From Prevotella sp902465605 (lineage in GTDB: Bacteria; Bacteroidota; Bacteroidia; Bacteroidales; Bacteroidaceae): DNA of 64,000 nt. The stretch covers positions 124,001 through 188,000 of the forward strand of contig CABQNT010000004.1 of assembly GCA_902465605.1 (NCBI GenBank), written 5' to 3'. Below the pieces are notes generated by a model. It saw nothing but the letters and a program-made list of their open reading frames with translations. It was not told the origin of the DNA and did no database searches. Position numbers and translations under genes: made by a program. Of the stretch, positions 1 through 8,097 are shown piece after piece. The first letter of the stretch is position 1; each line of letters opens with the position of its first letter.

Positions 1-2316
1 CGGCAGAAACGAGATATCAAAGAGGATTTGGCCTTTCTGCCCTTGCAATCCGCTGGCGTTCCCTTGAACATTGCCTTGGAAAATACAGTTAAAAGCTGCA
101 GTGTGAAGCCCGTCAGCGGCGCTTATTCGTTGCGCATTAATCGGCAAGGCATTGATATTGTGGGCTATGATGATGCCGGTGTGTACTATGGCATCCAGAC
201 TTTGCGCCAGATTATGGAAAGTCCCATCGCCCAAAACGGCAAGACCCTGCCTTACTTGGAGGTCAATGATTATCCCGTTTTCCCATACCGTGGCATCATT
301 GAAGGATTCTATGGCACCCCCTGGTCACACAAGGTGCGCCTGTCGTTGATTGATTTTTATGGCAAATACAAGTTGAACACCTATATTTACGGACCCAAAG
401 ACGACCCCTATCACAGTTCCCCCAATTGGCGAAAACCTTATCCCGCGGACGAAGCTAAGAACATTCATGAGCTGGTAGAGGCCTGTGATAAAAATAGGGT
501 AGAGTTTGTTTGGGCCATTCATCCAGGCAAAGACATTAAGTGGAATGAAGAAGATTACAACAACCTGAAGCACAAATTCGACCTGATGTACCAACTGGGA
601 GTCCGTTCGTTTGCCATCTTCTTTGATGACATCTCGGGTGATGGAACCAATCCAGCCAGGCAAGTAGAGCTGTTGAACCGCCTGACAAAAGAGTTTGTCA
701 AGGTCAAAGGAGACGTTTCGCCACTCATCATTTGTCCCACAGACTATAGCCGAGCCTGGGCCAACCCAACGCCCGAAGGCAGCTTGTCGGTGTATGGTAG
801 AACCTTAGACCCATCGGTGAGGGTGTTCTGGACAGGCGATGTTGTATGCAGTGACGTCACACGAGCTACCTTAGCGTGGGTCAATTCACGCATCAAGCGG
901 CCGGCTCTCTTTTGGTGGAACTATCCCGTGACCGACTATGTGCGCCACATCGTGTTGCAAGGACCCGTCTACGGACTTGAAAACACCGTCACCGCAGGCG
1001 AGATGACCGGTCTGCTGAGCAACCCCATGGAGCATGGTGAGGCCTCTAAACTTGCCTTGTACAGTGTTGCTGACTACGCTTGGAATCCCACAGCCTATAA
1101 CGCATTGGACAGTTGGGAACGCGCTTTGGCGGTGATGGCACCGCAAGCAAAGGACGCTTATCGAACCTTTGCCATCCATTCTGCCGACACAGAAACGGGT
1201 TATCGACGTGACGAATCGTGGGAAACAACAACCTTCAGCTTCGACCATTACACCCCAAAACAATATGATGACCTCATGCGTGAGTTCGAGAAGATAGAGA
1301 AGGTGCCGGCACAGTTGGAACAAGGATTGGCCAACCGAGGGCTGTTCAACGAGTTGCGTCCATGGCTCACCGAGTTCGGCAAGCTGGGAACGCGCGGTAA
1401 AAATGCGTTGAAATTCATGGAGATGTTTAAGCATGAAGCCCCGGAAGCATTCTGGAACAGCTATGTGCAGAACCTCATGAGCTCGGAAGATAAGAAGGCT
1501 TACGATGCCCATCGGTCAGGAACCATGAAACTACAGCCGTTCTATGAGAAGGCTATGGAGGACATGAGCGAGGCCTTCTATGAGCAACTCGCAGGGAAAA
1601 AGTCAGCCATACAGCGTCCCATCGGGTCTTATCCCAGCGTGTATACCACGCAGAGCAAGAACATGTTGGATGCCGATTCCCTCTCATTCTATCATTCGGG
1701 CGTAGAACAAAAGACGGGTGATTGGGTTGGACTGGACCTGGGAAAGGTGATGCCGATTTGGGAAGTTGACCTCAAGCAAGGCCGCAATGCGATAGATGAC
1801 GTAGATTATTTCGACCACGCCATCCTCGAATGCTCAACTGACGGACAGACATGGACCCCGCTCATCGCCGACCTTCGGAAGCAGTACGATATTCATTGGA
1901 TGGGGCAGGGCGTGCAGGGACGCTATGTGCGCTTACGCAAACTGCCTTCAGAGAAGACCCATTGGCTGGCCATTCGCACGTTCAAGGTCAATCCTATCAC
2001 GTTGTCACGCCTGGATTTTGACGTACATACAGACCAAGGCGAGCAGGCTATCCGTGCTTTTGATGAACAACCTTTGACCTCTTTCCATCTCGCTGGCACT
2101 CTTTCGTTCGACATTCCAAAGCATACGCAGCGTTATATTTTGTTGATGAAGCTGCCCGAAAATCAGACGGTCAGGGTGAAACAACATGACAAGAAGGGAC
2201 GTGTGGTGGCTGAAACTACCGTTACCTCATCCTTCCATCAACTTGATGTCGCGAAAAAAGCTACCCGCCTAACTATCGAGGGCAATGCTGAAATCTTTGA
2301 AATCATCCGTAAGTAA
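1..2316 (+). CDS. GH84 beta-N-acetylglucosaminidase (O-GlcNAcase type), 5' end off window
   Basis: Family 84 glycoside hydrolase that removes beta-linked N-acetylglucosamine by substrate-assisted catalysis. The frame is open to base 1, so the signal peptide and first part of the N-terminal domain lie outside; a TTG at 28 is not a convincing start. Counting from base 1, residues about 1-90 resemble the small N-terminal domain of Bacteroides GH84 enzymes and about 95-390 the catalytic barrel (motifs GFYGTPWSH, YGPKDDPYH). The adjacent catalytic aspartates are D209-D210 in FFDDISGDGTNP. A helical region follows, and a discoidin/CBM32-like domain lies around 545-670. The resemblance to the 737-aa Bacteroides thetaiotaomicron GH84 enzyme, from memory, is strong. 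A role in host mucin or glycoprotein foraging is inferred. It ends at a strong terminator shared with the convergent gene. Confidence 0.93.
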   Translation, partial: RQKRDIKEDLAFLPLQSAGVPLNIALENTVKSCSVKPVSGAYSLRINRQGIDIVGYDDAGVYYGIQTLRQIMESPIAQNGKTLPYLEVNDYPVFPYRGIIEGFYGTPWSHKVRLSLIDFYGKYKLNTYIYGPKDDPYHSSPNWRKPYPADEAKNIHELVEACDKNRVEFVWAIHPGKDIKWNEEDYNNLKHKFDLMYQLGVRSFAIFFDDISGDGTNPARQVELLNRLTKEFVKVKGDVSPLIICPTDYSRAWANPTPEGSLSVYGRTLDPSVRVFWTGDVVCSDVTRATLAWVNSRIKRPALFWWNYPVTDYVRHIVLQGPVYGLENTVTAGEMTGLLSNPMEHGEASKLALYSVADYAWNPTAYNALDSWERALAVMAPQAKDAYRTFAIHSADTETGYRRDESWETTTFSFDHYTPKQYDDLMREFEKIEKVPAQLEQGLANRGLFNELRPWLTEFGKLGTRGKNALKFMEMFKHEAPEAFWNSYVQNLMSSEDKKAYDAHRSGTMKLQPFYEKAMEDMSEAFYEQLAGKKSAIQRPIGSYPSVYTTQSKNMLDADSLSFYHSGVEQKTGDWVGLDLGKVMPIWEVDLKQGRNAIDDVDYFDHAILECSTDGQTWTPLIADLRKQYDIHWMGQGVQGRYVRLRKLPSEKTHWLAIRTFKVNPITLSRLDFDVHTDQGEQAIRAFDEQPLTSFHLAGTLSFDIPKHTQRYILLMKLPENQTVRVKQHDKKGRVVAETTVTSSFHQLDVAKKATRLTIEGNAEIFEIIRK

Positions 2317-2321
2317 ACGAA

Positions 2322-2363
2322 TAAAAATAAGGTGTGCCAGTTTGATGACACACCTTATTTTTA
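2322..2363. terminator. Bidirectional intrinsic terminator
   Basis: A perfect 15-bp stem (2322-2336 with 2349-2363, core AAGGTGTG/CACACCTT) has a 12-nt loop. It is flanked by A-rich sequence on the left and T-rich on the right, so it can end transcription from both sides. It lies 5 bp after the GH84 stop and 40 bp before the end of the convergent YitT-family gene. Confidence 0.9.
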
Positions 2364-2402
2364 TGCCGATACAGCGGCACATCGTTCCTTGTTTGGCCAC
2401 AA

Positions 2403-3323
2403 TCAGCTGGCGGGTACTTCTTTTTTAGCTTGCGATGCTCGTGGTGATTTCTTCTTTTTGTTCACCTTGAACTTGTCAAATCCCAGTCCGTACACACCGA
2501 TAACCGCACTCTGAGAGACAAAAGCCTCTGGGTCTATCTCGTCAATCGTTCTGAAAATCATGGACGACTCAGTTTGTTTGGCCAGCACGAAAAGCATTTT
2601 CATGTCGCGTCCCGAGTAAAATCCGTTGCCTGTGAGCGTGGTACATCCTCGTTGAACCGTCGTATTGATGGCCCTACCTATTTCTTCGTATTTTTCTGAG
2701 ATGATGAAGAATTGAACCGAACGCCGGTTCATGTTCACCACTTTGTCCACGCAGGCCGAGGAAACAATAAGCACCACATAGCCATACAACACCTGCTCCC
2801 AGTCGTGCAGCACCAGGTAGCTGGACGTGATGATGGTGATGTCGCAGAGCAAAATCACCTTTCCCAGCGAGATGTCATGATATTTGTTAATCATGGCCGC
2901 AATGACATCCGTTCCTCCCGTACTGCCGTTGCTCGACAATCCCATTCCGATACTCGACCCCATCAGTACTGCTCCCAGAATGGCTGCCATGAAAGGTTGG
3001 TCGTTGATGATTGCTTCATCGAGCGTCACCTGTCTGATGAGCCACACAAACATGGCGAACGTCAGGGCGGCATAGATGGTCTTAACGCAAAATCGCCACC
3101 CCAGAATCTTGAGTGCAAAGGCCAGCAGGGTGGCGTTGATGACCAAGTAGGTGACCTCTACGGGAATCTCAAAGCCCCAATAAATGATAGACGAGATACC
3201 TGTGATGCCGCCCATGCCGATGTGGTTGGGCAGTAAGAAAACGGTTAGGCCCAAGCTACCCATGAGCATGGCCAGTGTGATGATGGCGTAATCTTTCAGT
3301 TCTGATTTCTTTTTTCTTGGCAT
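2403..3323 (-). CDS. YitT family (DUF161/DUF2179) membrane protein
   Basis: Integral membrane protein of unknown transport role. The 306-aa product starts MPRKKKSELKDY and has about five to six hydrophobic segments over the first 190 residues, including a glycine-rich stretch with GGITGISS and GGTDVIAAM. A soluble C-terminal DUF2179 domain (about 215-290) contains a typical RGCTTLTGNGFYSGRD motif. The frame runs open upstream to 3533, but the usual family length of about 290-300 aa, the basic start and a promoter-like box at 3393-3400 argue for the ATG at 3323. The C-terminus is lysine-rich (KVNKKKKS). It is monocistronic, convergent with the GH84 gene. The family assignment is solid; the function is not known. 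Confidence 0.88.
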   Translation of the reverse strand: MPRKKKSELKDYAIITLAMLMGSLGLTVFLLPNHIGMGGITGISSIIYWGFEIPVEVTYLVINATLLAFALKILGWRFCVKTIYAALTFAMFVWLIRQVTLDEAIINDQPFMAAILGAVLMGSSIGMGLSSNGSTGGTDVIAAMINKYHDISLGKVILLCDITIITSSYLVLHDWEQVLYGYVVLIVSSACVDKVVNMNRRSVQFFIISEKYEEIGRAINTTVQRGCTTLTGNGFYSGRDMKMLFVLAKQTESSMIFRTIDEIDPEAFVSQSAVIGVYGLGFDKFKVNKKKKSPRASQAKKEVPAS

Positions 3324-3392
3324 GGTGAGTTTGTTTTTTAGCGTCTTGTTATTCCTTGTTGTACCTTGGATGGTACGAAATGAAGTTGCCGG

Positions 3393-3400
3393 CAAAGTTA
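3393..3400 (-). promoter_or_regulatory. Candidate -7 box (TAACTTTG) of the YitT-family gene
   Basis: The minus strand reads TAACTTTG, a match to the Bacteroidota -7 consensus TAnnTTTG, about 70 nt upstream of the start chosen at 3323. No good TTTG -33 box stands 19-20 bp further up, so confidence is moderate. Confidence 0.5.
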
Positions 3401-3549
3401 CGAAAAAGTAGTTTATCTGTATCGCATTGCCCCTAAAATGTGCAGATGATGTGTGAACCGTAACTCCAATGAAGCTGTTCTTGGGATGCGCTTGAGCCCT
3501 TTCCCGAAAACGGTTTGATGGTGTTTCGTGCAAAAATGTTCCATTTCTT

Positions 3550-3930
3550 TACTAAAAAATAGCCCTAAAATGGCACTTCAAAACTTTCAATATAGAAAAA
3601 ATCAATAGGCAAGGAGGATGCAAACAAGCTATCATGAAGCAAGAAAAATGAGATTTTAAGGCAAAAGCAATGCGTTTAAGGTGTTAGATGCATGATATTG
3701 CCGCCCAATAGATAGGGTATTATGTGGCAAAAGCATGCCAATATCTGCCTAAAAGCTATGCTTTTGTGCTTAAAATAGCGCGTAAATGGGGTGATATTCG
3801 TGTCTTGATTTTGTAATATATTGTATGTCAAGGGAATACGGATGTTGCTCATTTCTGGCGTATTTGGGACGAAAGTGAAGGCTGCTCGTAAATACGCAAA
3901 TTATAAGAGAGTGTGTTGTCAAGATATTTC
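3550..3930 (-). repeat. Dispersed ~380-bp intergenic repeat, copy A
   Basis: On the minus strand this copy opens with ATCTTGACAACA (near 3916-3930). It carries an AAATACG inverted pair and a hairpin core (AAAAGCAT to ATGCTTTT around 3735-3775), and ends with a tail at about 3560-3625 containing CCTATTGATTTTTTCTATAT. Over roughly 65 bp the tail is about 85% identical by eye to the tail of the copy at 46276-46670. Related copies lie at 26590-26972 and 63930-64000, and a more divergent one at 14940-15230. There is no coding frame of note. The rest of this gap (3324-3549 and 3931-4163) shows nothing else I can name. Confidence 0.75.
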
Positions 3931-4163
3931 ACCAGTATGAGCGTGTTCAATCGCGTTTTATAGCATAGCCTTCATGTTTCATCAAACGGTTCTCAAGTTT
4001 GAGCCTTGTCACCATGTTTAGCCGCATCAGGCACCCTGTTGTGTGCGAATAAAATCAGATGTGCACCTTAAAAGTGTTAAAATCATGAAGTTCAGCCTTG
4101 CATATAGAAAAAACTCACTATATTTACATTCATTTTGAAACAACTAAAAAACGTTTTGTTGAT

Positions 4164-4478
4164 ATGGAAGAAAACACGCAGCAACAGGGATTGCAATTGG
4201 AGTTGAATCCCGAGGTAGCTCAGGGCATGTATGTAAATCTGGCCCTGATTTCACACTCCAGTTCAGAGTTTGTATTTGATTTTACCAGTATTTTGCCCGG
4301 TATCCCCAAACCCCAGGTGGTGAGTCGCGTGGTGATGGCCCCCGAACATGCCAAACGACTTCTCATGGCCTTGCAGGAGAACATCTATAAATACGAGCAA
4401 CAGTTTGGCAAGATTCAACTGCCAGAGATGGCTGGCCGCACTATTGCTCCTTTCGAAGGCACAAAGGGGGAAGCGTAG
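4164..4478 (+). CDS. DUF3467 family small protein
   Basis: Small 104-aa protein of a family found across Bacteroidota, function unknown. The sequence starts MEENTQQQGLQLELNP and includes the family signature around residues 20-85: MYVNLALISHSSSEFVFDF, then the proline-rich ILPGIPKPQV and an alpha-helical stretch (MAPEHAKRLLMALQENI). The frame is open 66 bp further upstream to an ATG at 4098, but that extension is basic and unlike the family, so 4164 is preferred. No Shine-Dalgarno is seen, as is normal in this phylum. In many relatives this gene follows rpoC; here it stands alone between a repeat and the frd operon. Confidence 0.85.
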   Translation: MEENTQQQGLQLELNPEVAQGMYVNLALISHSSSEFVFDFTSILPGIPKPQVVSRVVMAPEHAKRLLMALQENIYKYEQQFGKIQLPEMAGRTIAPFEGTKGEA

Positions 4479-4685
4479 GTCGCTCTCCTTTTGGCGATTG
4501 GCTTTGCCTCCTTTGGCGATAGATTTTGTTCCATTTGACGAATGTGTTAAAGACTGCGGTTCGTTCGTGAAACTATTTTCACGTTCTCTTGCTGTTTCCT
4601 TTTAGGCGTATCTGCGTAAAATCGGTTCCTCATCTTTGTCTTTCTCGGCCCCTTGATGAGTTTTCTCGTATTTTTAACGAAAAGC

Positions 4686-4716
4686 TTTGAGTTATCATTA
4701 AATTGTAGTATTTTTG
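4686..4716 (+). promoter_or_regulatory. frdCAB promoter
   Basis: TTTG at 4686-4689, a 19-bp spacer, then TATTTTTG at 4709-4716. This matches the Bacteroidota TTTG/TAnnTTTG promoter exactly. The predicted transcript begins near 4723, giving frdC a leader of about 130 nt. The rest of the 4479-4854 gap shows nothing else clear apart from the leader structure entered separately. Confidence 0.75.
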
Positions 4717-4720
4717 CAAC

Positions 4721-4787
4721 GGCTGGCGGTATCTGATACCTAAAAATGAGGATGTTTGATGGTGAACACTTGTAAAGAACACCAGCC
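4721..4787 (+). promoter_or_regulatory. Possible structured leader or operator of frdC
   Basis: Just downstream of the promoter lies a perfect 13-nt palindrome, GGTATCTGATACC (4728-4740), at the predicted transcription start. GGCTGG (4721-4726) can also pair with CCAGCC (4782-4787), enclosing the palindrome. This could be a repressor or activator site on DNA or a folded leader. Only the symmetry is seen; the function is inferred. Confidence 0.35.
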
Positions 4788-4854
4788 ACGGAACAACTAT
4801 TTAAACGCACACATCAATATACTAACATTTAAATACTTTAATTATCAATCATTT

Positions 4855-5541
4855 ATGTGGTTAATCAATTCATCTATTGGTAGAAAAGTGGTCATGTCGG
4901 TTACCGGCATTGCGCTTATTCTGTTCCTGACATTTCACATGTCAATGAATGTTGTCGCCCTCTTTTCAGGAGAAGCGTACAACATGATTTGTGAACTTTT
5001 GGGTGCCAACTGGTATGCGGTGGTAGCTACGATATTGCTTGCAGCTTTGGTTGTTTGTCATATCGTCTACGCATTCATCCTGACGGCACAAAACCTGCGG
5101 GCTCGCGGCAACGAACGTTATGCCGTTACGCAAAGAAGCTCTAAGGTAGAGTGGGCATCTCAAAACATGTTGGTGTTAGGCATCATCATTCTTTTGGGCT
5201 TACTTCTTCACTTGTACAATTTCTGGTACAACATGATGTTTGCCGAGATCTTTCACATTGCCGATCCTTTAGGCAATCCTGCTGACGGATTTGGTTACAT
5301 TCGTGAAACATTCGCACAACCTCTGTATGTGGTGCTGTATGTCATTTGGCTGGTTGCCATTTGGTTCCACCTCACGCATGGCTTCTGGAGTGCGATGCAA
5401 ACACTTGGAATCAGCAACAAAATCTGGTTCAATCGATGGAAGATCATTGGCGAGGTGTACACTACGTTGCTGATGCTGGGCTTCCTTGTTGTTGTTCTCG
5501 CATTTGCCTTTGGCTGCGCGCCAAGTTTGTGCTGTGCGTAA
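4855..5541 (+). CDS. frdC: Fumarate reductase/succinate dehydrogenase cytochrome b subunit
   Basis: Membrane anchor of the quinone-linked complex that interconverts fumarate and succinate; in fermenting Bacteroidales it mainly supports succinate production. The 228-aa protein begins MWLINSSIGRKVVMSVTG, the usual start of the B-type (two-haem) cytochrome b subunit, and has five hydrophobic segments with candidate haem-ligand histidines (e.g. TFHMSMN, VCHIVYAF, WFHLTHGFWS). The frame is open upstream to 4756, but the promoter at 4686-4716 and the family start favour 4855. It is followed 34 bp later by frdA, clearly in one operon. The symbol could equally be sdhC; direction of catalysis cannot be read from sequence. 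Confidence 0.93.
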   Translation: MWLINSSIGRKVVMSVTGIALILFLTFHMSMNVVALFSGEAYNMICELLGANWYAVVATILLAALVVCHIVYAFILTAQNLRARGNERYAVTQRSSKVEWASQNMLVLGIIILLGLLLHLYNFWYNMMFAEIFHIADPLGNPADGFGYIRETFAQPLYVVLYVIWLVAIWFHLTHGFWSAMQTLGISNKIWFNRWKIIGEVYTTLLMLGFLVVVLAFAFGCAPSLCCA

Positions 5542-5575
5542 TTGTTTAATCTGATTACATGTAAGGAAGAATATT

Positions 5576-7555
5576 ATGACACAAATAAATTCAAAAATAC
5601 CTGAAGGACCAGTAGCTGAGAAGTGGACCAATTACAAGGCTCACCAGCGCTTGGTTAACCCAAAGAATAAATTAAAATTGGATGTCATCGTCGTTGGTAC
5701 AGGCTTAGCAGGTGCCAGTGCTGCCGCTTCATTGGGCGAGATGGGATTCAATGTATTCAACTTTTGTATTCAAGACTCGCCTCGTCGTGCACACTCTATC
5801 GCCGCACAAGGTGGTATCAATGCTGCCAAGGATTATCAGAATGATGGTGACTCTGTTTATCGTTTGTTCTATGATACCGTAAAAGGTGGTGACTATCGTG
5901 CTCGTGAAGCTAATGTTTACCGTTTGGCAGAGGTGTCGAATGCTATCATCGACCAATGTGTTGCACAAGGCGTACCATTCGCTCGTGAATACGGTGGCAT
6001 GCTCGCCAACCGTTCGTTTGGTGGCGCACAGGTAAGTAGAACGTTCTATGCCAAAGGTCAAACAGGTCAGCAGCTGTTGTTAGGTGCTTACTCATCACTG
6101 ATGTGTCAAGTACATGCGGGCAAAGTAAAGCTCTATACGCGTTACGAGATGGAGGACGTTGTCATCATTGACGGTCGTGCTCGTGGTATTATTGCCAAGA
6201 ATTTGGTGACTGGTAAGTTAGAAAGATTCTCTGCCAATGCTGTAGTAATCGCCACTGGCGGATACGGAAATGCTTATTTCCTTTCTACCAATGCAATGGG
6301 ATGTAACTGTACTGCTGCTGTTCAGTGCTACCGTAAGGGAGCTTATTTTGCTAACCCTTCGTATGTACAGATTCACCCCACCTGTATTCCTGTACACGGT
6401 GACAAGCAGTCTAAGCTGACGCTGATGTCGGAATCGTTGCGTAACGACGGACGTATTTGGGTTCCTAAGAAGATTGAAGATGCCAAGGCATTGCAGGCAG
6501 GAACGAAACAAGGCTGGGAAATACCAGAGGAGGATCGCGACTACTACTTGGAGCGTCGCTATCCAGCATTTGGTAACTTGGTGCCTCGTGACGTGGCTTC
6601 GCGTGCAGCAAAGGAGCGTTGCGACAAGGGCTTTGGTGTGAATAACACTGGTTTGGCTGTGTTCCTCGACTTCTCTGAGTCAATCAATCGATTGGGACTT
6701 GATGAAATCATGCAGCGTTATGGAAACCTCTTCGAGATGTATGAAGAGATTACAGACGTGTTCCCCGGTGACATGGCGAACGAAATCAATGGTGAAAAGT
6801 ACTACAAACCCATGATGATTTTCCCCGCTATCCATTATACCATGGGTGGTATCTGGGTAGATTATGAGTTGATGACCTCTGTCGCAGGACTGTTTGCCAT
6901 CGGTGAATGCAACTTCTCTGATCACGGTGCTAACCGCTTGGGAGCTTCAGCGTTGATGCAAGGTTTGGCAGATGGTTACTTTGTGTTGCCATACACCATT
7001 CAAAATTATTTGGCAGACCAAGCTGTTTGGCCACGTCTTTCTACCGATCTTCCAGAGTTTGAAGAGGCTGAAAAGAAGGTTCAATCAGAAATTGACCGCT
7101 TGATGAACATCAAGGGTAAGCGCTCTGTCGATTCTATTCACAAGGAGTTGGGTCACATCATGTGGGAACACGTGGGTATGGGTCGTACCAAGGAAGGACT
7201 TGAAGAAGGCTTGAAGATGATAGCAGACTTACGTAAAGAGTTCGATACCAACCTGTTTATCCCAGGAACAAAAGAAGGTCTGAACGTTGAGTTGGATAAA
7301 GCTATCCATTTGCGTGATTTCTTATTGATGGGCGAACTCGTTGCTTACGATGCCATCTCTCGTAATGAGAGTTGTGGAGGTCACTTCCGTGAGGAGTACC
7401 AAACACCTGAGGGAGAGGCAAAGCGTGACGATGAAAACTATTTCTATGTAGGTTGTTGGAAGTACCAGAACAATGATGAAACCGCCCCCGAGCTGCTCAA
7501 AGAACCACTCGAGTACGAGGCCATCAAGGTACAGACACGTAATTATAAGAATTAA
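5576..7555 (+). CDS. frdA: Fumarate reductase/succinate dehydrogenase flavoprotein subunit
   Basis: Catalytic FAD subunit, 659 aa. The Rossmann motif is DVIVVGTGLAGASAA (residues 36-50). The FAD-linking histidine is predicted at H73 in RRAHSIAAQGGINAAK. The C-terminal part keeps the family's NRLGASALMQGLADG and ESCGGHFREEYQTPEGEA segments. The length fits the longer B-type subunits of Bacteroidota and epsilonproteobacteria. It works with frdC (membrane) and frdB (Fe-S). Unusually, 542 bp holding another small gene and two repeat arrays separate it from frdB. Confidence 0.96.
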   Translation: MTQINSKIPEGPVAEKWTNYKAHQRLVNPKNKLKLDVIVVGTGLAGASAAASLGEMGFNVFNFCIQDSPRRAHSIAAQGGINAAKDYQNDGDSVYRLFYDTVKGGDYRAREANVYRLAEVSNAIIDQCVAQGVPFAREYGGMLANRSFGGAQVSRTFYAKGQTGQQLLLGAYSSLMCQVHAGKVKLYTRYEMEDVVIIDGRARGIIAKNLVTGKLERFSANAVVIATGGYGNAYFLSTNAMGCNCTAAVQCYRKGAYFANPSYVQIHPTCIPVHGDKQSKLTLMSESLRNDGRIWVPKKIEDAKALQAGTKQGWEIPEEDRDYYLERRYPAFGNLVPRDVASRAAKERCDKGFGVNNTGLAVFLDFSESINRLGLDEIMQRYGNLFEMYEEITDVFPGDMANEINGEKYYKPMMIFPAIHYTMGGIWVDYELMTSVAGLFAIGECNFSDHGANRLGASALMQGLADGYFVLPYTIQNYLADQAVWPRLSTDLPEFEEAEKKVQSEIDRLMNIKGKRSVDSIHKELGHIMWEHVGMGRTKEGLEEGLKMIADLRKEFDTNLFIPGTKEGLNVELDKAIHLRDFLLMGELVAYDAISRNESCGGHFREEYQTPEGEAKRDDENYFYVGCWKYQNNDETAPELLKEPLEYEAIKVQTRNYKN

Positions 7556-7600
7556 TAGTTAGTTTTTGAGTTTCTTAGTTTTTAAGTTTTTAAGTTTCTC
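7556..7600 (+). repeat. Left octamer array (AGTTTTTA-type), inverted partner of 8048-8090
   Basis: About five degenerate 8-bp units (consensus AGTTTTTA/AGTTTCTT) begin immediately after the frdA stop codon. Their reverse complement (AAACTTAA, AAACTAAG, AAACTCAA) matches in unit and period the array at 8048-8090 on the other side of the four-helix-bundle gene, so the two behave as long inverted repeats around that gene. Confidence 0.8.
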
Positions 7601-7644
7601 CACTGGCTTATCAACCCTGTAAAAAATATAAAGTACAATATAAG

Positions 7645-8001
7645 ATGGGCACATTTCGAGATCTATCCGTTTGGCAAAAGAGCATGAATCTTACTCGTAA
7701 GGTTTATGAGCTTACGGCTTCTTATCCTCAAGAAGAACGGTTTGGACTTGTTAGTCAAATGCGTCGATGTGCCGTTTCCATACCTTCAAATATATCGGAG
7801 GGTTATGGCAGAGAGACAAACAATGAGCATATACGATTTTTGTACATATCATTGGGATCGTGCAACGAGTTGGAAACGCAGCTCATCTTATCTAAAGATT
7901 TAGCTTTCGTTACAACAAATGCTTGTCAAGAGCTGGTAAACTTAGTAGATGAAGTTTCAAAAATGCTCAAGTCTTTAATTTATACAGAAAAGTACAAGTA
8001 A
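7645..8001 (+). CDS. Four-helix bundle protein (TIGR02436 / 23S rRNA intervening-sequence type)
   Basis: 118-aa protein of the small four-helix-bundle family first named from ORFs in 23S rRNA intervening sequences and related to Avd, the accessory protein of diversity-generating retroelements. Signature segments are FRDLSVWQKSMNLTRKVYEL (3-22), SQMRRCAVSIPSNISEGYGR (37-56) and the FLYISLGSCNELETQL helix (65-80). It is inserted between frdA and frdB, bracketed by inverted octamer arrays, which suggests it arrived as a small cassette. No reverse transcriptase, variable repeat or rRNA sequence lies nearby, so a retroelement role is not supported here. Biochemical function is unknown; the basic fold suggests nucleic-acid binding by analogy only. 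Confidence 0.88.
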   Translation: MGTFRDLSVWQKSMNLTRKVYELTASYPQEERFGLVSQMRRCAVSIPSNISEGYGRETNNEHIRFLYISLGSCNELETQLILSKDLAFVTTNACQELVNLVDEVSKMLKSLIYTEKYK

Positions 8002-8047
8002 CCTTTTTAGATAGGTTTCACGGTGCAAGTCAGTAAAAGAAGGAACT

Positions 8048-8090
8048 GAAAAAACTTAAAAACTCACAAACTCATAAACTCATAAACTCA
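8048..8090 (+). repeat. Right octamer array (AAACTCAT)n before frdB
   Basis: About five 8-bp units (AAACTTAA, AAACTCAC, AAACTCAT twice, then a partial unit) run up to 7 nt before the frdB start codon. It is the inverted partner of the array at 7556-7600. Arrays of the same unit occur at 12349-12506 and 55009-55050. Since no other leader lies between it and the frdB start, the array forms part of the frdB translation-initiation region. Confidence 0.85.
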
Positions 8091-8097
8091 ATACACC

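Noticed and set aside
2712..3236. 174-codon plus-strand frame inside the YitT-family gene
   Set aside because: Histidine- and glutamine-rich product is the reverse reading of membrane helices; the minus-strand gene is clearly the real one.
7645..8001. Reading the four-helix-bundle gene as a diversity-generating retroelement accessory (Avd)
   Set aside because: No reverse transcriptase, template or variable repeat is present within the window, so only the family relationship is stated.
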